From positions 11,105,501-11,169,500 of the forward strand of contig NC_091966.1 of the NCBI RefSeq assembly GCF_036711975.1: a stretch of DNA of 64,000 bases, written 5' to 3'. The number at the start of each line of letters is the position of its first letter. The first letter of the stretch is position 1. Positions 57,976 through 64,000 of the stretch are shown here, one piece after another. This DNA comes from Onthophagus taurus. Taxonomy: Eukaryota > Arthropoda > Insecta > Coleoptera > Scarabaeidae. The notes beneath the pieces are model-generated. The model was given only the letters and a program-made list of their open reading frames with translations, did no database searches and was not told the DNA's origin. Both the position numbers and the translations under genes were made by a program.

Positions 57976-59440
57976 CCAGGTTTTTCCTGTTTCTATATTT
58001 TGCGGTATTCCTAACGTATATTGCCGTTTTACTCGGTGAATTAAGTTTACCTGAAAAAGGATATTTGAGGTACCAGTGCATTTTATTATTCTTGGAAAAC
58101 TATCGGTTTTAGAACAAAGGATCTTCGCATACAGGTTTGTCCCACCTTTTTTTACCTACTTCAACAATATTAAAATAAATACATTTCTCGTGGAGAAATG
58201 AAAAGATTTTTTCACGGAATGTTAAGAAAAAAGTGAGCATCATAAAAACCCCCACTGTATCGTAAGGGAAGGTTTCGTGGAGAGTAAGATTGCTAAAGTT
58301 ATTCATTCGAGTTCCATATTCAGCGTTAAATAGTTGTTCACAAATTGTATCGTGTAATATAGTTTAATTGTATACTTGATTATAAAATGAGTAAAAGACA
58401 ACGAATTTTTGAGTGTGAAAACGACCCCCTTAATTTCTGTTATGTGTGTGGTGAATATGTCGTCAAGAAAAACATGCGTAAATTTACTAATTCAGTACAA
58501 GAAAATTATCTCCAATATTTTGGAATAGCGGCTGAGAATCTTCAAGAACAATGGACACCAAGTTTTTTATGTCTTAATTGCCATATAAATCTTAGTGGAT
58601 AGGCTTCCGGCGCGCCAGGGTATGTGTTTCATGTTAAAAATACTACATGAAATTTGGCGTACCAATGATTTGGAGAGGACCACTTTATCATACAACCGAC
58701 TGCTACTTTTGCCTAAGTAAACAAACCGGAATTGGAAAAAATATGCGATGGGTTTATGCAAATGTACCATCTGTCACGTTTCCAGTTCCGCATTCAGATA
58801 CACTTCCCATCCCCAACTGCCCTGATTTATCTCAGTCCCAAACTTCCATTATATCTCAGTCCTCAAGTACTGATACGTCAGATTTCCAAAGTGATTTAAC
58901 TAAATGTCAAGGACAGCATGAACAGCATCTTCTAACACAGGAAGAACTGAATGATTGGGTGAGAGACTTGGAGCTTTCAAAGGAGAAAGCAGAATTACAT
59001 GAATCTCGTATGAAGCAATATCACTTTTTGGATACGAGTGTTAAAGTAACATATTATAGAGACCGTGACAGGCCTTACACAAAGTATTATACGTCAACTG
59101 ATAACATATGCTTTTGCAAAGACATTCCCGGTTTTTTCGAGGAGCTTGGCCAGCCTTATAATGCACACAAATGGCGGTTGTTTATTGATAACAATAAAAG
59201 TAGATTGAAAGCAGTTCTCTTGCATAATGGAAATGAGAAACCATCAATTCCGATCGCGCATGCTGTAAATACCAAAGAAACCAAAAAATCTCTTAATTAC
59301 GAAGACCATGAATGGAAAGTTTATGCCGATTTAAAAGTCACAGGCATGTTGTGCCGTTGGTTTACAAAGCGGCTACACGGAATATTGTTGTTTCCTTTGT
59401 CTTTGGGATAGCCGCGCAAGGGAACACCATTGGCTATAGT

Positions 59441-59558
59441 TTAATGTGATGAATAGCACGACCAGATCGGTCATCTCTAATTCGAGGTATGCTACAAATA
59501 GTCAAATTATCCCTAAAAAAATCATAGCTCCAAAACGTATCCATAGAAAAAATTTTAA
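59441..59558 (-). repeat. Right TIR of the 57-kb transposon
   Basis: Contains ACGACCAGATCGGTCATCTC and AAAACGTATCCATAG, the reverse complement of the left TIR. Confidence 0.85.
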
Positions 59559-59639
59559 ATGTCATTTTTGGATTTAGGGGACCAAACTACATAAGAAAAA
59601 TACAGTGGCGTCAAATGTACTTTTTATCAATTTTTTTTT

Positions 59640-60680
59640 GTAGACAAGTGTTATAGGGCAAAGACTTCAACAGCTTCCAAGAGAGGGAATAGTTATGTTG
59701 AATTACTTATTCAACAAGCTATATGACGTCAAATCATATAGGCCCATAGCGCAAAACTATTTCAAAAGCTGTTGCTAAAACGAAGTAAACTATTCATTCA
59801 ACGTAAACAAATTTAATTCCTGACCATCAGTTTAAGCAATCGAACAAGTACATTGTATTACAGACGTTATAAATAGAGCAGTCGAAGTTCAACAAATTTG
59901 CTCTGCACTGTTCCTGGATACAGAATAGGTGTTTGATAAAGTTGGGCGGCAAGATTTAGAAATATTTAAATAGTACATAATTAACTGACTGTTTAGGGTT
60001 AAACACGAGGATGCATATTCAGACATAAACGAAGTGGAAGCAGAGGGGAAGAGTCCTTGGTCCTCTACTGTATGTCCTGTATACCAGCGATCTACCAGAT
60101 CTACGAAACATAACACTGGCTACGTTCGCAAACGAGATAGCATTGCTCACAGTGAAACCAAACGTGACCGTTTCCAGTCAAATATTGCAGACAATCAGTG
60201 TTATTATATGTAAGTAGACCAAAAGATGGAACATAAAATTACAGCTTTGACTCTTAATGGAACAAAACTTCTGTATAAAAACAGTGCAAAATACTTAAGG
60301 ATGATACTTGACAACAAGTTGAGGTGGATGATTCATATTAAGTAGATCATATGAAGGGCTAATAGGAGGAAATTCTTACCTATCATTGCATAACAAAACA
60401 CACAATCAGATTTTAAAACCTATATGGTTATTTGGTACACAACTCTGAGAGAGAACCATATCCAAGTAATATAGATTGATTAGTTATAATTCCTTTCTTA
60501 ATATTAAATAGATTATGAAGTATGGACCAGCAACTATGTACCAAATGTGTATAAAACGTTAATATAGATAAATAATAAGTAAACTATTATGATATGATGA
60601 TATTAAATTAAACTATAAGTATGTGATATAGGCAACCAACCAACCAATATCATACAAATAAAATTGTTTTTACCAACTTT
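59640..60680 (+). mobile_element. Jockey-clade LINE reverse transcriptase relic with 3' end
   Basis: Ordered Jockey RT blocks: LPREGIVMLNYLFNKL, SYRPIAQN, IEQVHCITDVINRAVEVQQI, CSALFLDTE.VFDKVG (palm, first catalytic Asp), FRVKHEDAYSDINEVEAEGK, then TKHNTGYVRKRDSIAHSE (the FADDTA block lost), and YLRMILDNKLRWMIHI. It ends in a short CAACCAACCAAC repeat near 60640, where LINE tails usually are. Many stops and shifts are present. Confidence 0.7.
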
Positions 60681-60980
60681 TTACAATTAAATTATTTATT
60701 GATTATCATTTTTTTAAAGTATTTTGAATATTAATCAGTTTAATTGCATTATTGTGTGGATTTAAAAGAATTAATAAATATTGTCAGTATATGCAACCAA
60801 ACATACTCCGCTGATGATGACTATCACTTTAAATATTTTTTAAACCAATTTCAAATTTAGTATAATTTACAAATATTAAAAAAAAAGTAAATTTTAAAAT
60901 ACATTTTAAAATTTAGAAATACGATTAAATATTGTCAGATAGATAACTTAGTTTACACAGATCAATATCGAAGTAGAATT

Positions 60981-61462
60981 TTCATGGTAGATGGCGTAAC
61001 GATCGGACGCTAGGCCAGTGTAGTAGAGTACGAACAAAAAAAAACTACACGAAACCCGTCGGTCGAGATTCCCCGCGGAGTTAGTATACAAAAATCGAGT
61101 AGTACGCCCAATACCGTAGCGAAGATTGTGCGTTTGTGTGTGCGCGAGGAGCTCGTTCGCCGGTTTAAAACAACTCTACACGGTTCGCCATTAAAAATTT
61201 TACTCAAATACACGATCTCAACAGCGCACGATTCATCGTATCCAAAAGACATTTTACCGGAGGAGCGTTTTCTAAATTTACCACTTAGAACCATAGAAGA
61301 GAGGATCGAGACTGTACTCTGTTTAAAGATGTCAAACCGGTAGTGGTGTTGTTGTGCTATTTCCTAACGTTTTAGACTATATCACCAAGAAGACTGGAAA
61401 AGGGGGATTGCCCACTGTTAGAATTAGAAGTGAAGAAGTAGGAAAAGAATAATAAAAAGAAG
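60981..61462 (+). promoter_or_regulatory. GC-rich promoter and probable first exon of a gene leaving the window
   Basis: CpG-rich sequence (CGTAACGATCGGACGC, GTCGGTCGAGATTCCCCGCG, GCGCGAGGAGCTCGTTCGCC) in AT-rich surroundings. It ends in a consensus donor (AAGAAG|GTAAGCG, exon end 61462). It contains a 71-codon ATG frame (61128-61343) that stops before the donor, so the exon is either mostly 5' UTR with an upstream ORF or encodes a short peptide. No protein similarity is recognised. The downstream coding exons are not in the window. Confidence 0.5.
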
Positions 61463-62179
61463 GTAAGCGTTTATATTATTATTTTTTCTTTGCTGTAGTT
61501 TTAAAGATTCGTTTTGGAGTCGCTTGGAAGTGTCTTTAAGTGGGTATTAAATGGGAACAAACGGTGCACCTGCGGTTTTTTGCCTACCTCGCCTCTTCGG
61601 TACGTTCTTGTTGTATGTTATGTCAAAACGGCAGGTAGTAGATCGATTTTGGTTAACTAAAAACAATTACTCAATGACAGGTGTGTTTTTCGTGTTGGTA
61701 AAAGAGGTTAGGATTTTTAAATTACAAATGTCAAAGTGACGTTTAACTGTCAATAAAAATTAAGTAATTTTTTTCAATCATAGTAAATCGTTAAATTTTT
61801 CGATAAAAATCTATTTTTAAATTATAAAATGTTCTAAATTTATCGTTTTTATTTTAAATATAATTCTAGGTGAATAGCTTTGGATTAACAAAATTATAAA
61901 ATGGTATGTGTTGATAAAATTAGGTTAGGATTTAAAAATTAATAAACGTCAAAATTAACGTTTAAATATTAACAATTTAATGCCAGAATATTTTAATATA
62001 TAGGTACATAAATAAAATTTATCGACATCCTTTGCGGGAAGAAAAATTACAGTTCACAAAAGTCTTCATACATTCTACAAAATTTTGAGTTTGACATAAC
62101 GTTATCATGATATTGAAAAAATTCTAAGGAAAATTCAATTAACAATCAAAACAAATCGAAATTTACATACCAAAATTAA
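61463..62179. other. Probable intron, nothing recognised
   Basis: AT-rich. A 62-codon frame at 61551-61739 is not supported by any motif. Confidence 0.4.
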
Positions 62180-62815
62180 TATTTGGTAGGTGCTCCCTTG
62201 GCAGCAACAATTGCCGCTAATCGTCAAGGCATGGAATCAACTAAATTAACTACAATTTCTGGTGAAATATTCTGCCATTCCCGTAATACTGCAGCTTTCA
62301 AGTCGTTTTTATTTTTAATATGTAACTTCCGAATTTTGCGGTCAAGAAGCTCCCATACGTGCTTTATGGGGTTAAGGTCTGGTGCCTGCGGTGGTGAGTG
62401 TATCTGATAATTATCGTGTTGGAATATCCACTATGATCCCAATCCTAATTTATTGACCGATTCCTTTAAATTAGTTCGCAATCTGTTCAGATATACATGG
62501 CGGTCCATAATTGTCTCTATAAACTCAACCCCATACCAGCACGTTTCCTCCGCCATGCTTTACTGTGGCTTTCAAGTTTTTCTTATTCATCTCTTCGTTT
62601 TTCTTTCTCCATACTTTTGTTGTGCCATCATAACCGAAAATATTAGATTTACTTTCATCCAAAAATACAATTGTATGCCAGAAGGTCCTTTTGCTCATGT
62701 AATTTAGCAAAATCGACTCTTTTTTTCGCATTTGTTTCCTATATAAATGGCTTTTTTCTGGGAACTCTACTGCTGTAGCCTTTACTTCGTAGCACAAGTC
62801 GAACTGTTTCGGTAT
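62180..62815 (-). mobile_element. Tc1-like transposon relic
   Basis: The minus-strand frame 62797-62525 reads HTIVFLDESKSNIFGYDG, then TTKVWRKKNEEMNKKNLKAT and VKHGGGNVLVWG (first catalytic Asp in DES). A deletion follows, then FIETIMDRHVYLNRLRTNLK, WIFQHDN (second Asp) and PPQAPDLNPIKHVWELLDRK, ending SMPRRLAAIVAAKGAPTKY, the usual Tc1 C-terminus. The third catalytic residue, Glu in PIE, is Lys here (PIK), so the enzyme is inactive even apart from frame breaks. No clear TIR was seen. Confidence 0.8.
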
Positions 62816-62817
62816 TT

Positions 62818-63012
62818 ATGGTCATACATTTTGATGCCGCGATCACATTTATTGAAGGTATGGATCATAGGAAATGTATCGCTATTTTACGCGATAGTTT
62901 GCAGCTAATGATCCGAAACACACTGCTACACATGCTCTGCGGTGAAATAAGCGGAAACAGCTTGACTATCCACCCCAATCATTGGACCTTAATCCTATAG
63001 AGCATGGGTAAG
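62818..63012 (+). mobile_element. Second Tc1-like relic, opposite strand
   Basis: The plus strand reads FIEGMDHRKCIAILRDSLQL and, in a shifted frame near 62980, QSLDLNPIEHG, the third catalytic Glu block of a Tc1 transposase. It is a different subfamily from the adjoining copy and meets it head to head. Confidence 0.55.
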
Positions 63013-63059
63013 TTCCAAGGGCCAAAACCGTTTTATGAAACGAAACATTTTCAAAATTA

Positions 63060-63300
63060 CTCAAAATATACAGGATGATTGGGGACAGAAAAATATAAAC
63101 CTTTGAAGCGCGGATTGAAAGCGCAGCAAAGTTCGTTTACTGGAAACTCAATACTGAACAAGAGGCTGCAACTCGTGCCAGCTTTCGTGTGATGGAGATC
63201 AAAGCATGCGTAATTGGAGTAGTCAAAGAAAAGTGCTCCGAAAAAATCTGTAAACGTTGAGCATCCATGCATGCATGATTTATTCTGTTATAACGGGTTC
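63060..63300 (+). mobile_element. Possible hAT (ZBED5/GTF2IRD2-like) N-terminal relic
   Basis: Plus-strand frames read RGLKAQQSSFTGNS and, shifted by one frame, TEQEAATRASFRVMEIKA. They resemble the LKxQQSxFxxxxxxxEAATxASFxVxxxIAK stretch of ZBED/GTF2IRD2-type hAT proteins. The piece is short and broken. Confidence 0.35.
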
Positions 63301-64000
63301 TAATACTACAGCATCTATCATTAGAACATGGTTTACCCTTGGGACTCAATTCAATCCATTGTTGTCACATTTTTTCTGCATTATATATAACGTATGAGGG
63401 CAATATAATACACCAAAAGCTGACCCAGACATCATTATATTGGTTGCGATTTTATAAAATTGAAGTATAGTAGGGGGTATTCAAGTTACTTAGTGCAATG
63501 ACGAAATTACACTTTTTTTACCTACGTCTTGTAAGTTTATTTTGTCATAGTTGAAAACGTTGTAAGATCGCGTAATGTCTCCCTTAAATTGTTAAAATAA
63601 CTTTCGATACTTTCAATTAAAACATTTACACATCTTTTAATGTTTATGGCGACTTTTTGAAATGCCTCCTTTGGAGCCTAATCTATGTCCCGCAAATTTT
63701 CAACCAAACCCCAATTTCCACATTAAAATGACTACTTTTTGTTTAATACGAATACCATTGTATTTATTACGAAGCGTACTAAATGGTATTTTATAATCCA
63801 AAAATCTTCTGTATTTTTTTACGCAGCTTCAAAGGTTTTTGGTTGATTGATCCCGGCAATCGATGAATCAATGTCACTCCGCGCGCCTGAACAATCTGAC
63901 CACCTGGTTGATTCCCATCGAACACATAAAAATCACAAAATCATTGATATCAAGCAAATAAATAAAGTGTCTGAATGTTGCTTAGATTCTAACTTACCAG
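63301..64000. other. Window end, with a possible minus-strand exon
   Basis: The minus-strand frame from about 63925 to 63787 reads FDGNQPGGQIVQARGVTLIH, then RLPGSINQKPLKLRKKIQKI, and stops. CTG|GTAAGT on the minus strand at the very end (about 63998-63991) looks like a splice donor. Together they could be the last exons of a gene beyond the window, but I cannot identify the product. The rest is unrecognised. Confidence 0.25.

Larger units (their letters stand above)
57261..59558 (+). mobile_element. DNA transposon with ~115-bp TIRs, transposase truncated; superfamily not assigned
   Basis: Bounded by inverted repeats 57261-57381 and 59441-59558. It encodes, in pieces, an N-terminal Cys-rich part (58387-58602: PLNFCYVCGEYVVKKNMRKF ... 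FLCLNCHINLS). In another frame (58647-59411) it reads FGVPMIWRGPLYHTTDCYFC, SVTFPVPHSDTLPIPNCPDL, FLDTSVKVTYYRDRDRPYTK and WRLFIDNNKSRLKAVLLHNG, then HEWKVYADLKVTGML. A further frame shift gives LQSGYTEYCCFLCLWDSRAR and stops right at the right TIR. These blocks belong to a repetitive protein family common in insect and cnidarian genomes. The C-terminal half is missing, so this copy cannot act alone. The 1-kb 5' part is non-coding with internal repeats. Confidence 0.75.

Noticed and set aside
58567-58770. Minus-strand frame in the long-TIR transposon
   Set aside because: Antisense to the transposase frame.
1-64000. CRISPR arrays, rRNA genes, bacterial operons, phage or plasmid features
   Set aside because: No regularly spaced direct repeats with unique spacers, no rRNA-like conserved blocks, and the coding exons are spliced. 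The window is eukaryotic.

Overview
The window looks like AT-rich nuclear DNA of an insect, probably a beetle (the order is an inference). The evidence is spliced genes with short GT-AG introns, animal-specific genes (twisted gastrulation, TPPP, phosducin-like), and a dense load of insect-type transposon relics: Jockey- and RTE-like LINEs, Tc1/mariner, piggyBac and hAT. I see no bacterial, plasmid or CRISPR features.

Layout. From 1 to 15 kb there are transposon relics, a four-exon twisted gastrulation gene (tsg, minus strand, 3562-4436), a mariner-like element with both terminal inverted repeats (6871-8350), and a short C-terminally truncated TPPP paralogue (14162-14503, minus). From 15.2 to 38.3 kb lies the centrepiece: nine short-chain dehydrogenase/reductase (SDR) genes of the NAD-dependent 15-hydroxyprostaglandin-dehydrogenase-like type. 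Eight have open spliced reading frames with intact catalytic residues and one is a decayed copy, in orientation + - - - (psi -) + - + +. Exon models could be closed to the base for all eight (262, 264, 263, 265, 275, 267, 267 and 313 aa). They fall into two tight subgroups (SDR2-5 and SDR6-8) plus two more distant members at the cluster edges (SDR1 and SDR9). SDR9 has an N-terminal extension that resembles a mitochondrial presequence.

From 38.3 to 47 kb there are piggyBac and LINE relics, a striking 180-bp imperfect palindrome, and a CpG-rich probable 5' UTR exon (ending 42056) that would splice over 5.1 kb into the full-length TPPP gene (47208-47826). An intronless phosducin-like gene (52046-52879) follows, with an initiator/DPE core promoter. 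From 54.5 to 64 kb there are transposon relics, including a long-TIR DNA transposon whose superfamily I could not assign (57261-59558). A GC-rich probable first exon (to 61462) belongs to a gene that runs out of the window.

How the genes relate. tsg (secreted BMP modulator), TPPP (microtubule bundling) and PDCL (G-beta-gamma folding with CCT) are unrelated housekeeping or developmental genes. The SDR array is a local gene-family expansion. Its most informative feature is intron history. A phase-1 intron inside the second coding block is present in the edge genes SDR1 and SDR9 and is still recognisable in pseudogene SDR5, but is absent from the other six. SDR5 shares a two-codon insertion with its neighbour SDR4, so intron loss or gene conversion must have happened within the array.
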